From: Occultella aeris
GTDB taxonomy: Bacteria > Actinomycetota > Actinomycetes > Actinomycetales > Beutenbergiaceae
Assembly (NCBI RefSeq): GCF_902703175.1
Contig: NZ_CACRYJ010000011.1
Span: 50,614 to 114,613 of the forward strand
Reading direction: 5' to 3'
Length of the DNA stretch: 64,000 nucleotides
Below are positions 8,622 through 17,617 of the stretch, one piece after another. Every line of letters begins with the position of its first letter. Position 1 is the stretch's first letter. The position numbers and the translations under genes are program-made. The notes below the pieces were generated by a model. It ran no database searches, was not told where the DNA came from, and worked only from the letters and a program-made list of their open reading frames with translations.

Positions 8622-11087
8622 TCACAGCGGGGTCCGCTCGCGGATACCGGCCAGGTTCAACTCCTCGTGCCGCAGGCAGGCGCTCAGGTGGGGCGCCCGG
8701 TCCGCGGGGGAGACCAGGTCGAGGGTCGGTGGTGCGTCGGCGCGGTCGCACAGCCCCTCGACCGCGTAGCGGCAGCGGGTCTGGAAGTAGCAGCCGGGAG
8801 GCGGGTCGACCGGGTCGGGCAGGTCGTCGGAGAGCCGGATCCGGCGGGCGCCGCCGCGCTGCTCGGGGCTTGTGGCCGGGACGGCGGAGAGCAGCGCCTC
8901 GGAGTACGGGTGTCGGGGGTCGAGGAAGACATCCTCGGTGTCGGCCAGTTCGACGACCTTGCCGAGGTACATGACGGCGACCCGGTCGCAGATGGACTCG
9001 ACCACGGACAGGTCGTGCGAGATGAACAGGTAGGTGAGGTCGAGCTCCTCCTGGAGGTCACGAAGGAGGTTCAGGATCTGCGCGCGGACCGAGACGTCGA
9101 GTGCGGAGACCGCCTCGTCGGCGACGACCAGGCGGGGCTGGAGGATCAGCGCGCGTGCGATGTTGACCCGCTGGCGCTGACCGCCGGAGAACGCGTGCGG
9201 GTACCGGTCCATGTACTCCGGGGCCAGGCCCACGCGGCGCATCATCTGGGCGACGCGGTCCTCCAGTTCCGACCCCTTGGCGATGCGGTGCGCGATCAGG
9301 GGGTCGCCGATGATCTGGCGCAGGGTCATCCGCGGGTTCAGCGAGGAGAACGGGTCCTGGAAGATCATCCGGACGTCGCGCTGGTAGTCGCGCAGGCGGC
9401 GTTCGGGCAGCAGTGCGACATCCTGGCGGTCGCGCTCGTGCGGGCTGTACCAGATCTGTCCCTCGCTCGGCGTCTCCGACCGGACGATGCACCGGCCGAG
9501 CGTGGTCTTGCCACAGCCCGACTCGCCGACCAGGCCGAGGGTCTCACCCGGCCGGATCGTCAGGTTCACGCCGGTGAGCGCGTGCACGCTCGCCTGTTGC
9601 CGGCCGAACCAGCCCGACTTCACCGGGAACCGCATGGACAGGTCCCGGACCTCGAGCAGCGGCGCCGCGCGCCGCGTCGCGTCGATGCCCGACGGCGCAG
9701 CGACGTCGGGCGTGTGGGTCGCCGTCGCGGTCGGTTCGGTGACGCGTGCGCGCGGATGCTCGTCCGCGGCGCGGGCCGGCGCCGGCTCCGTCGCTCGCGC
9801 GCGGACCGGCCCCGCGACCGGGCCGCCGGTCCCGGCCTGCTCGGCGTCCGCCGTCGGGCCGTCGGTCGCGGTGGGGACGTCGGCGTCGGCCACGGTCACC
9901 GGCGTCCAGGTGCCCGCCGCGAGGTCGGCGGTCGCGACCTCGCTCGCCGCACGCACGTCCTCCTGCAGAGTGCGTACCTGCTCGGCGGTCGCGTTGGCGT
10001 CGAAGGGCGGCAGTCCCGCCTCGACCGCCTGCGGCAGCGTGTCCTCGTCCCAGCGGTGGCATTCCACCAGGTGCCCCGCCGTGGTCAGTGCGACCGGTTC
10101 GATCACGTCGCACAGACCCTCGATGGCGACCTCGCAGCGGGTCCGGAAGCTGCACCCGCTGGGCCGGTGCGCCCCGTGCGGCACCTGGCCACGGATGGTG
10201 GCGAGCTTGCGCCCGTGTGCTCGCCCGAGGCGGGGCACGGACCGCAGCAGAGCCCGGGTGTAGGGGTGCTTCGGGTTCGCGAACAACTCCTCGACCGGTG
10301 CCTGTTCGACCACACGGCCGAGGTACATGACGGCGACCTCGTCGGCGATCTCGGCGACCACGCCGAGGTCGTGCGTGATGAACAGCAGCGACATGCCGGT
10401 CTCGGCCTGCAGTTTGGAGAAGAGGTCGAGGATGCGGGCCTGGATGGTCACGTCGAGCGCGGTGGTGGGCTCGTCCGCGATCAGCAGCGCCGGCTCGCAC
10501 GCCAGGGCCATCGCGATCATGATCCGCTGACACATCCCACCGGACATCTGCCACGGGTAGTTGTCGACGCGGGAGGCCGGGCGGGGGATGCCGACCCGTT
10601 CGAGGAGCGCGATCGACGCGTCGCGGGCGGCCTCCTTGCTGAGCCCCTTGTGCTCGCGGAGCATCTCGACCAGTTGGGCTCCGACCGTGTACATCGGTGA
10701 GAGCGAGGCGATCGGCTCCTGGAACACCATCGAGATCTCGCGGGCCCGGATCCGGCGCATCGTCGAACCCTTGGGGTCGAGCGCGTTGAGGTCGACCCGC
10801 CCGAGGGTGGGGCTGCGCCACCACAGGTGGCCGTCGGTGACCTTGCCCGGCGGTTCGACCAGACCGAGCACTGACCGTGCGGTGACCGACTTGCCGCAGC
10901 CGGACTCGCCCACGACGCAGACGGTCTTGCCGGCCGGGACCCGCAGGTCCACGCCGTCCACGGCACGGACCACACCGTCGCGGGTGGTGAACTGGGTCCG
11001 CAGACCCGAGATCTCAAGGATGGTGTCGTCCTCGCCGAGGAGAGCCGATCGTGGCTCCGGGCCGGTCAGGGTGGTGTGCTCGGGCAT
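8622..11087 (-). CDS. Double-ATPase subunit of a Dpp/Opp-type ABC importer
   Basis: Predicted 821-residue fusion of two peptide-transporter ATPases (DppD- and DppF-like). First domain about residues 22-350: Walker [11 protein letters not shown], signature MSGGMCQR (unusual; normally LSGGQ), Walker [13 protein letters not shown], then the Cys-containing [13 protein letters not shown] tail. A Thr/Ala/Asp/Pro-rich linker of roughly 100 residues follows. Second domain: Walker [12 protein letters not shown], signature FSGGQRQR, Walker [13 protein letters not shown], and [14 protein letters not shown]. These Cys tails resemble the Fe-S motifs of Dpp ATPases. GAGGAG overlaps the stop of the upstream permease, so translation is coupled. 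In this setting the cargo is probably oligosaccharide rather than peptide (inference). Confidence 0.9.
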   Translation of the reverse strand: MPEHTTLTGPEPRSALLGEDDTILEISGLRTQFTTRDGVVRAVDGVDLRVPAGKTVCVVGESGCGKSVTARSVLGLVEPPGKVTDGHLWWRSPTLGRVDLNALDPKGSTMRRIRAREISMVFQEPIASLSPMYTVGAQLVEMLREHKGLSKEAARDASIALLERVGIPRPASRVDNYPWQMSGGMCQRIMIAMALACEPALLIADEPTTALDVTIQARILDLFSKLQAETGMSLLFITHDLGVVAEIADEVAVMYLGRVVEQAPVEELFANPKHPYTRALLRSVPRLGRAHGRKLATIRGQVPHGAHRPSGCSFRTRCEVAIEGLCDVIEPVALTTAGHLVECHRWDEDTLPQAVEAGLPPFDANATAEQVRTLQEDVRAASEVATADLAAGTWTPVTVADADVPTATDGPTADAEQAGTGGPVAGPVRARATEPAPARAADEHPRARVTEPTATATHTPDVAAPSGIDATRRAAPLLEVRDLSMRFPVKSGWFGRQQASVHALTGVNLTIRPGETLGLVGESGCGKTTLGRCIVRSETPSEGQIWYSPHERDRQDVALLPERRLRDYQRDVRMIFQDPFSSLNPRMTLRQIIGDPLIAHRIAKGSELEDRVAQMMRRVGLAPEYMDRYPHAFSGGQRQRVNIARALILQPRLVVADEAVSALDVSVRAQILNLLRDLQEELDLTYLFISHDLSVVESICDRVAVMYLGKVVELADTEDVFLDPRHPYSEALLSAVPATSPEQRGGARRIRLSDDLPDPVDPPPGCYFQTRCRYAVEGLCDRADAPPTLDLVSPADRAPHLSACLRHEELNLAGIRERTPL

Positions 11088-11095
11088 GTCGCTCC

Positions 11096-12271
11096 TCAGG
11101 CTCGGTAGGGGTCGGCGGCGTCGCGCAGGCCGTCGCCGACGAAGTTCAGGGCGAGCACCGCGATCACGACCGCGACGCCGGGGAGCAGCAGCCAGGGTGC
11201 GTCCTGCAGCACCCGGAAGTTCTGCGCCTGCTCGAGCAGGACCCCCCACGAGACGGTCGGTGCCTTCAGGCCCAGGCCGAGGAACGACAGTGACGTCTCG
11301 GCCAGGATCATCGCCGGGATCGAGAGGGTCAGCGAGGCGATCAGGTGACTGGAGAACGAGGGCAGCATGTGCCGGAAGATGACCCGTCGGCCCGGTGAGC
11401 CGTCCAGTCGCGCGGACACCACGAACTCCTCCGTGCGCAGCGACAGGAACTTTCCACGGACCACCCGGGCCAGATCGGTCCAGGCGATGATCGCGAGGAT
11501 GATCGTGATCGCGAAGTAGCGCCTCGTCGAACTCCAGTCCTGGGGGAGGGCGGCCGCGAGGCCGAGCCACAGTGGCAGCGTCGGCAGCGACATGAAGAAC
11601 TCCACGATGCGCTGGATGATCGTGTCAACGGCGCCACCGACGTAGCCGGAGATCCCGCCGAGCAGGACCCCGAGGCCGAACGCGAGGGCGACGCCCACGA
11701 GACCGATCGTCATCGAGATCCGGGTGCCGTGGATGAGCATCGAGAACATGTCCCGCCCGATCCGGTCGGCACCCATCAGATAGACCACCCGGTCCGGGTC
11801 CGTGGGGCCGAACAGGTGCACGTCCCACGTGATCGGACCCACCACGGTGTAGGAGTCGCCGCGGACGAAGAAGCCCAGGTCGATCCGGTCCTCGGGGTTC
11901 ACGGTGTGGGTGAGGGCGAACGTCTCGGGATCCTGCTCGAGGGTGAACCCGAGCGCGTGCAGGCCCCAGTTGCCGTCGTCGTCGACGACGTGCACCCGCT
12001 GTGGTGGCGCGTAGATGTAGTCGGCGTCGAAGGTGGTGGAGCTGAACGGGGCGAGGAACGGCGCCAGGAGCGCGATGACGTAGATGACGATGATCGTCAC
12101 CAGCCCCACCATCGCGAGCTTGTGCGCGCGGAATCGCCACCAGACCAGGCGCCACTGGCCGGCCCGGTCCCGGTCGACCTTCGTGGTGCCGTCCGGAGCC
12201 TCCGGCTCCACGCCGGGCTCGGCGGTGGCCACCTCGGCCACCGCCTCCTCGGATGCGATGTTGATGCTCAC
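11096..12271 (-). CDS. DppC-type ABC permease with large extracytoplasmic insertion
   Basis: Predicted 391-residue inner-membrane permease. A Thr/Glu-rich cytoplasmic N terminus leads into TM1 (LAMVGLVTIIVIYVIALLAP). About 95 residues then face outward (DADYIYAPPQRVHVVDDDG through VVYLMGADRIGRD), roughly twice the usual DppC loop. The remaining helices and a divergent EAA-type loop follow, ending GDGLRDAADPYRA. The GTG start overlaps the stop of the upstream permease in a GTGA tetranucleotide, so the pair is translationally coupled. Confidence 0.9.
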   Translation of the reverse strand: MSINIASEEAVAEVATAEPGVEPEAPDGTTKVDRDRAGQWRLVWWRFRAHKLAMVGLVTIIVIYVIALLAPFLAPFSSTTFDADYIYAPPQRVHVVDDDGNWGLHALGFTLEQDPETFALTHTVNPEDRIDLGFFVRGDSYTVVGPITWDVHLFGPTDPDRVVYLMGADRIGRDMFSMLIHGTRISMTIGLVGVALAFGLGVLLGGISGYVGGAVDTIIQRIVEFFMSLPTLPLWLGLAAALPQDWSSTRRYFAITIILAIIAWTDLARVVRGKFLSLRTEEFVVSARLDGSPGRRVIFRHMLPSFSSHLIASLTLSIPAMILAETSLSFLGLGLKAPTVSWGVLLEQAQNFRVLQDAPWLLLPGVAVVIAVLALNFVGDGLRDAADPYRA

Positions 12272-13260
12272 TTCGCCCCCAGCCGCACGCGCGGATCGAG
12301 TTTGGCCAACAGGATGTCCGACAGCAGGGTCCCGACGACGGTCAGGACGCTGACGATGAAGATGACCGCCCCGGCGAGGTACATGTCCTGGCTGCGCAGG
12401 GCACCGAGCAGCAGTGGCCCGGTGGTCGGTAGGGAGAGCACCTGGGAGACGATGATCTCTCCCGAGACCAGCGCCGGGAGTACCCAACCGATCGTGGACA
12501 GGAACGGGTTCACGGCCACGCGCAGCGGGTACTTCAACAGGATCCGAGGTTCCGACAACCCGCGCGAACGCGCGGCCACGACGTACGGCTTGCGCAGCTC
12601 GTCGAGCAGGTTCGCCCGCAGCACCCTGATCAGGCCTGCGGTGCCGGCGGTGCCCAGGACCACCATCGGGATCCACAGGTGGCCCAGCAGATCACCCATC
12701 TTCGCCAGACTCCAGGGGGCGGTCTCGTACTCGGGCGAGAACAGGCCACCGACCGACTGCCCGAAGACGAACAACGCGACGTACATCAGGCCGAGCGCCA
12801 GGAGGAAGTTCGGGATGGCCAGACCCAGGAAGCCGATCGTGGTCGCCAGGTAGTCACCGGGCGAGTACTGCCGGACCGCCGAGTAGATCCCGATTGGGAA
12901 CGCGATCACCCAGGTGAACAGCAGCGTGGAGAACGTCAGCAGGATCGTGAACGGCAGCGTGCGCTCGAGGAGCACGGCGACCGGTTGGTTCCACTGGAAC
13001 GACTGCCCGAAGTCCCCGTGGAACAGGATGTTCGAGATCCACAACCAGTACTGGACGATGAACGGCTCGTCCAGCCCGTAGCGGACCCGCAGGGCCTCGA
13101 TCGTCGCCGCGTCGAGCGACTGTCCGTCGTTCTCCATCTGTGCGACCAACGTGGTGATGTAGTCACCCGGGGGCAGCTGGATGATCAGGAACGACACCAG
13201 CGAGATGGCGAACAACGTCGGCACCATGTACAGGAGCCGTCTTCCCATGAACGTCAGCAC
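12268..13260 (-). CDS. DppB-type ABC permease
   Basis: Predicted 330-residue permease, full length for the family. Seen: TM1 LLYMVPTLFAISLVSFLII, the periplasmic loop with RVRYGLDEPFIVQYW, three to four more helices, the cytoplasmic coupling loop with VVAARSRGLSEPRILLKY (EAA-like), and the C-terminal DILLAKLDPRVRLGAK. The GTG start has AGGAAGGA 6 bases upstream. The gene lies 106 bases downstream of the binding-protein gene, with a long hairpin between them. Confidence 0.9.
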   Translation of the reverse strand: MLTFMGRRLLYMVPTLFAISLVSFLIIQLPPGDYITTLVAQMENDGQSLDAATIEALRVRYGLDEPFIVQYWLWISNILFHGDFGQSFQWNQPVAVLLERTLPFTILLTFSTLLFTWVIAFPIGIYSAVRQYSPGDYLATTIGFLGLAIPNFLLALGLMYVALFVFGQSVGGLFSPEYETAPWSLAKMGDLLGHLWIPMVVLGTAGTAGLIRVLRANLLDELRKPYVVAARSRGLSEPRILLKYPLRVAVNPFLSTIGWVLPALVSGEIIVSQVLSLPTTGPLLLGALRSQDMYLAGAVIFIVSVLTVVGTLLSDILLAKLDPRVRLGAK

Positions 13261-13303
13261 CGGCCGTCCTTCCTCATCGCCGTCGATTGCCCTGATCCAC
13301 CTT

Positions 13304-13345
13304 CCCCGTGGCGTGACCGGCGTCGGAACCGATCACGCCACGGGG
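13304..13345 (-). terminator. Stem-loop between binding-protein and permease genes
   Basis: CCCCGTGGCGTGA at 13304-13316 pairs perfectly with TCACGCCACGGGG at 13333-13345 (13-bp stem, 16-base loop). There is no U run, so a strong intrinsic terminator is unlikely. In binding-protein-dependent importers such hairpins commonly attenuate transcription or block 3' decay, so that the binding protein is made in excess over the permeases. Confidence 0.6.
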
Positions 13346-13366
13346 CCTTGCATCACCCCGCCCGGC

Positions 13367-15340
13367 CTACTGGGACATCCAGTACTGCTCCGGGTTCGTG
13401 AGCGCCGGGGTGGCCACCCGGTAGCTGTCCGGGATGAGCTCGGGGACGTTGTGGAAGTCGTTGCTCACGATCCCGTACCCGGAGGCGGGCAGTACCGTGC
13501 CGATGTGGTAGAACTGCTCGGCCGAGATCTCCAGGATCTGCGTCATCAGCTCGGCCTGACGGTCGGGGTCGAACGTGGCTCGCAGTTCGTCGTACAGCTC
13601 CATCTGCTGCTGCGTCGCCTCCGGCGGAGCTTCGCCCTCGGCACCGTTGGTCGTGTACCAGGTCGCCCACAGCTGCGCATAGTCGGCCCGGTTGGAGACC
13701 GGAAGGTACCAGTACGGGTTCTGGACCACATCGGTGCCGCCCCCGGCCAACCAGACTCCGGCGTCGGGGATGTTCGCGGATCGGCGTTCCTCATACAGCG
13801 AGCGGTCCATCGAGTTCGGCGTCATCGTGATGCCGACCTCGGCCCAGTAACCGGAGATGAGCGCGAGTGAGTCGTCGAAGCCGGGCTGCCCCGGATTGTC
13901 GACCGTGAAGGTGATCGGCTGCCCGTCGGGCCCGAGCCGGCGGCCCTGGGCGTCTCGCTCGGAGTAGCCCGCGCGGTCGAGCGCCTCGTTCGCCAGGTCG
14001 ACGTCGTACTCGGTGTACTGCGTCGAGAGCGCCTCCGAGTAGAACGGCGATTCGGGTTGCGGTGAGACCTGCGACGGCGTCCCCTGCCGCTGATAGACCG
14101 TGTTGACGATCTCCTCACGGTTGATCGCATAGGAGAGGCCGATCCGGAAGTCGAGGTTGTTGAAGATCTCCCGCTGCACCGGGTCCTGATGGGTGAGGTT
14201 CAGCATGATGACCATCTCGTTGGCGAGCCCCGGGATGAGATTGAAGAAGTCGAAGTTCGCCTCCTCGCGGGCCTGGGCGAGTACCGGCTTGTTCACCGCG
14301 GTGTTGAAGTGCCGCACGTGCATGTCGATGTCACCCTGGATCGCGGCGGCCAGCATGACCTCCGGCTCGTTCATGACCGTGTAGCGCACCGTGTCGATGT
14401 AGGGGAGCTGGTTGCCCTCGGTGTCGACCTTCCAGTAGTAGGGGTTCCGCTCCGCCACGACGGCGGTGCTTGTGCCGAGCGGTTCGGTCACCATCCACGG
14501 GTTCAGGACCGGGAGGTCGGGGTTCGTCCAGGCGTCGTACTTCGCGGCGAGCAGTTCGGCCCAGGTGGTGAAGCCCTCGGACTCCACCAGTGCGTCGAGG
14601 TCGGCGTTGTAGTCGGGCAGGAACTGTTCCAGGTAGTGGCGCGGGACCATGAGGCTCGTGCCCTCGGCGAGACTCGGCAGGAACACGCCACTGGGCTCCG
14701 GGAACGTGAGCGTGAACGTGTAGTCGTCGCCGATCTCGAGGGCAGCAAGCTCGCCCGTCGAACCCTTCACGATGCTGTCCGAGATCCCGTCGACGGTTCC
14801 GGTGATCTCCGGGTTGCTGACGAGGTCGTAGTAGAGCTGCACGTCCGCGGTGGTCACGGGCTCGCCGTCGGACCAGCGCATGCCCTCACGTAGGTGGAAG
14901 GTGTAGACGGTGCCGTCCTCGTTGACGTCGTAGGACTCGGCGATGTTCGGGATCACCTCGGCGTCGCCGGGGGCACCGGTCCACTCGGGGATCCACCTGA
15001 CGATGGGCTCGTAGCCGATCGTGCGCTGGAACCAGACCTCGTCCCCGGGCCCCTGGGTGACGGTCCGCCAGGTGCCGCCGTACTGGCCGAGGCTCTCGTT
15101 CGGGGTGACCACCACCGGCTCCGCCGGCAGCCGCTCTTCGACCGGGGGCAGGTCGCCCGACTCGACGAGCGCCGCGAGCGCGGGTGCCTCGCCGCCGAGG
15201 TCCACCGAGGTCGTCGGCCCCTCCTCGGGGTCGGCCTCGGTGCAGCCGGCGACGACCAGACCGGCCGCCAACACGAGCGCGAGACCTCGTAGCGCAGGGC
15301 CATGCCGGAACTTGCGACGGTGCTTCGCAGATCGATTCAT
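13367..15340 (-). CDS. Substrate-binding lipoprotein of a Dpp-type ABC importer
   Basis: Predicted 657-residue SBP_bac_5-type lipoprotein. A positively charged N terminus and hydrophobic stretch end in the lipobox VVAGC at about residues 29-33. The mature part begins with an acidic linker and LGQYGGTWRTV, then FHLREGMRWSDGEPVTTADV, the hallmark of this family. It is about 100 residues longer than classical DppA, like the long binding proteins of Rhizobiales and Actinobacteria that often carry plant or glycan oligosaccharides. GAGAGG precedes the ATG. It is the first gene of the transporter operon. Confidence 0.9.
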   Translation of the reverse strand: MNRSAKHRRKFRHGPALRGLALVLAAGLVVAGCTEADPEEGPTTSVDLGGEAPALAALVESGDLPPVEERLPAEPVVVTPNESLGQYGGTWRTVTQGPGDEVWFQRTIGYEPIVRWIPEWTGAPGDAEVIPNIAESYDVNEDGTVYTFHLREGMRWSDGEPVTTADVQLYYDLVSNPEITGTVDGISDSIVKGSTGELAALEIGDDYTFTLTFPEPSGVFLPSLAEGTSLMVPRHYLEQFLPDYNADLDALVESEGFTTWAELLAAKYDAWTNPDLPVLNPWMVTEPLGTSTAVVAERNPYYWKVDTEGNQLPYIDTVRYTVMNEPEVMLAAAIQGDIDMHVRHFNTAVNKPVLAQAREEANFDFFNLIPGLANEMVIMLNLTHQDPVQREIFNNLDFRIGLSYAINREEIVNTVYQRQGTPSQVSPQPESPFYSEALSTQYTEYDVDLANEALDRAGYSERDAQGRRLGPDGQPITFTVDNPGQPGFDDSLALISGYWAEVGITMTPNSMDRSLYEERRSANIPDAGVWLAGGGTDVVQNPYWYLPVSNRADYAQLWATWYTTNGAEGEAPPEATQQQMELYDELRATFDPDRQAELMTQILEISAEQFYHIGTVLPASGYGIVSNDFHNVPELIPDSYRVATPALTNPEQYWMSQ

Positions 15341-15563
15341 CTCAGGCCTCTCTCTTCATCGAGTACAGGGCGTGGCGGGTCGGGAGGGGGATCCAGGGTC
15401 ATTCCTGGCTTGTGCTGCCCGATTGCCGGACGGGACGCGGATCGGCGCCCCTGGTGGTCCGAGTATGGCGATCCAGCGGGCCTTCGCTCCATAGACGCTC
15501 TACCAACCTTTTGCACGGATCGACGACCGTCCTCGCGCATGCGGAGCCCTTTTTCGTGGCCGC

Positions 15564-16169
15564 TCATGCCTTCGGCCCGACGTCGCTGCGCGAGCGCAGC
15601 ACGCGCGCCGGCACGCCGACCGCCACACTGTCCGCGGGGATGTCGTGGGTCACCACCGAGCCGGCGCCGATGACGCTGCCCCGGCCGATCGTGACGCCCG
15701 CCATGACGCTCACCCGGCCCGCCAGCCAGACGTCGTCCTCGATCACCACCGGGGCCGGCTCCAGCCCCTGCCCGTGGATGGGCCGGCCCGGCGCGAAGCG
15801 ATGGTTCGCGGCGATGATCATGACGTGGGGGGCGATGCGCACGCGGTCGCCGATGTGGATCAGCCCGGTACGATCCGCGGCGCTGCCGTAGCCGACGAGC
15901 ACGGAGTACGCCTGCACGGAGCAGTCGTCGCCGAACCGGATGTTCCCCTGCAGCACCGCACCGGGGGCGACCGTACAGCGGTGGCCGAGGGTGAGTTCGC
16001 CGCCGCGGGGATTGACTCGAGCCTCCGGGTGGATCCGGACGTCATCAGGGGCGCTGAAGTTCCGGTGCCGCCGCGCCTGCCGGAGCCCCCACCATTCGAC
16101 GAATCGCTGACCGCGCCCATCCCCGCTCGGCATGCTCAGGCCGCGGTCGAACCACTGCCACAGTGTCAT
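15564..16169 (-). CDS. Left-handed beta-helix (hexapeptide) acyltransferase
   Basis: Predicted 201-residue O-acetyltransferase of the CysE/LacA/WbbJ type. After a Trp-rich N terminus (MTLWQWFDRGL), the protein shows hexapeptide repeats: IHPEARVNPRG, VAPGAVLQGNIRFGDDC, VIEDDVWLAGRVSVMAGVTI and GRGSVIGAGSVVTHDIPADS. IIAANHRF carries the usual catalytic histidine. The ATG overlaps the stop of the beta-propeller gene (ATGA), so the two are coupled. A transferase beside degradative genes may protect or modify a sugar intermediate; the acceptor is unknown. Confidence 0.85.
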   Translation of the reverse strand: MTLWQWFDRGLSMPSGDGRGQRFVEWWGLRQARRHRNFSAPDDVRIHPEARVNPRGGELTLGHRCTVAPGAVLQGNIRFGDDCSVQAYSVLVGYGSAADRTGLIHIGDRVRIAPHVMIIAANHRFAPGRPIHGQGLEPAPVVIEDDVWLAGRVSVMAGVTIGRGSVIGAGSVVTHDIPADSVAVGVPARVLRSRSDVGPKA

Positions 16170-17389
16170 CGAGGCACCTCGAGCTCGACGAGTTCGGCGT
16201 GCCGGCCCGGAAGACTGTTGCACAGGATCCGGTCGCCCGAGGGGTGGAAGACCGGGTGGGCGTCGATCCGGTGCGGGCTGCGGCCACGCAGACTCCCGCC
16301 GTCGTGCAGCGGCAGCGCCCGGGAGCCGAGGACCTCACCAGCCGCCCGGCTCAGGAAGGTGACCCGCCCGTGCGGTGGATAGTGGTCGGTGACCAGCAGA
16401 TCCGGGTCCACCGGCGACACGCTCGGATGCCCGCCGCTGGAATGCTCGGCGAGCTTGCGGTAGCCGGTGCCGTCGAAGCGGACCTGCGCCAGACACAACC
16501 GGCCCGGCTGCTCCGGATCCGGGCCGTATCCGATCAGGGTGACATTGTCGGGCTGCCATGACCAGTGCACCCCGGGCGCCGAGCCGAGGTCCATCGCGAC
16601 GTGCAGGTCGGTCAGGTCGGCTCGAGCCGTCATCACGTACTTGACCCGACGCTCCCCCCGGTCCCCGGGCACGCCGTTGTTGCCGAAGAAGAAGAGCAGC
16701 CGCGACCCGTCCGGGCTCCACCGCACGCAGAACGTCAGCAGCGTCAGGCCTTCGGAGCCGTCGCCGAGTAGCCGGCGGACCTCCTCGTCCGCTGAGTGCA
16801 GCACGTCGCGATCGGGGTGACCGGCCAGGAGGTCGGCGACGCTGAGCCGCAGGGTCGACGACGGCGGGTCGAGCGTGTATTCGAAGAGCCCGTGCTCCTC
16901 GCGCGCCTGGAACGGGACAGGGGAGGCCTCGGGCCGGTACCCGGCGACGGGGTCGCAGGCGGCGTCGTGCATCGCGAGCAGTCCCGAGATCAGCGGTCCG
17001 TCCGACGGGGTCGCCCCGTCGAGGCTCCCGAGGACGACGGTCTCCTGTCCGGTCGCGAGGTCGCGTCGGACGAATCGCGGCTCGGTCACGGTGCCGCTGT
17101 CGTAGTACACGGCGCTCCCATCGGCGCTCCAGGTCTGCCACCGTCCGGTGTGGAAGAAGGATGTCCGGATCGGGTTCGTGCCGAACCGCTCGAGCACGTC
17201 GCCGTCCGGCCCGAGGATCAGCACCTCACAGAGGTTCCGGTCGAGATCCGCCCCGGCAACCAGAACTCGATCGGTGCCATCGGGGGCGTAGGGGCTCACC
17301 GTGTAGTACGCGTGGACCAGCCAGCGGTCCGGCACCCGGAAACGTCGGAGCAGCCGCGGTTCGTCGGGTCGGACGTGCGCCATTGCCAT
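16166..17389 (-). CDS. Beta-propeller protein, distantly like oligogalacturonate lyase (PL22)/TolB
   Basis: Predicted 407-residue protein without a signal peptide. It is built of WD/TolB-like blades, for example WSADGSAVYYDSG, VRWSPDGSRLLFFFGNNG and AHPVFHPSGDRILCNS. The histidines in VHWSWQP, GGHPSVSP and DAHPVFHP are reminiscent of the metal-binding histidines of PL22 oligogalacturonate lyase, but the match is judged by eye only. The second ATG candidate at 17389 (MAMAHVRPDE) has AAGG 7 bases upstream and is preferred over 17425. Context (GH105-like hydrolase, heparinase-like lyase) makes an intracellular oligouronide lyase plausible. Confidence 0.6.
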   Translation of the reverse strand: MAMAHVRPDEPRLLRRFRVPDRWLVHAYYTVSPYAPDGTDRVLVAGADLDRNLCEVLILGPDGDVLERFGTNPIRTSFFHTGRWQTWSADGSAVYYDSGTVTEPRFVRRDLATGQETVVLGSLDGATPSDGPLISGLLAMHDAACDPVAGYRPEASPVPFQAREEHGLFEYTLDPPSSTLRLSVADLLAGHPDRDVLHSADEEVRRLLGDGSEGLTLLTFCVRWSPDGSRLLFFFGNNGVPGDRGERRVKYVMTARADLTDLHVAMDLGSAPGVHWSWQPDNVTLIGYGPDPEQPGRLCLAQVRFDGTGYRKLAEHSSGGHPSVSPVDPDLLVTDHYPPHGRVTFLSRAAGEVLGSRALPLHDGGSLRGRSPHRIDAHPVFHPSGDRILCNSLPGRHAELVELEVPR

Positions 17390-17617
17390 GCGTGCACCTT
17401 GGTGGAACCATCCGCCGTCCGTCAATGCACGGAACCGTGATCGTTTGTCCGATTCGACGATGCGGCGCGGCGGGAGCTGCCGGGGTGGCAGTCACCGCCT
17501 CCGGGGCGGTGTTCGGTGGCGATCCGTGCAAGGGGTCGTTCGCGCGTCCATTGCTGCGCGTTGCTGCGGGACACCAGAGTTGCCTCATACGTATCGAACA
17601 CCGGGAGAGATGAACCC
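17390..17617. promoter_or_regulatory. Divergent control region of propeller/transferase and lyase genes
   Basis: This 228-bp stretch separates two outward-facing transcription units of the glycan region and must hold both promoters. I see no strong palindrome in it. GGGAGA at 17603-17608 is the ribosome site of the plus-strand lyase. Confidence 0.4.
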
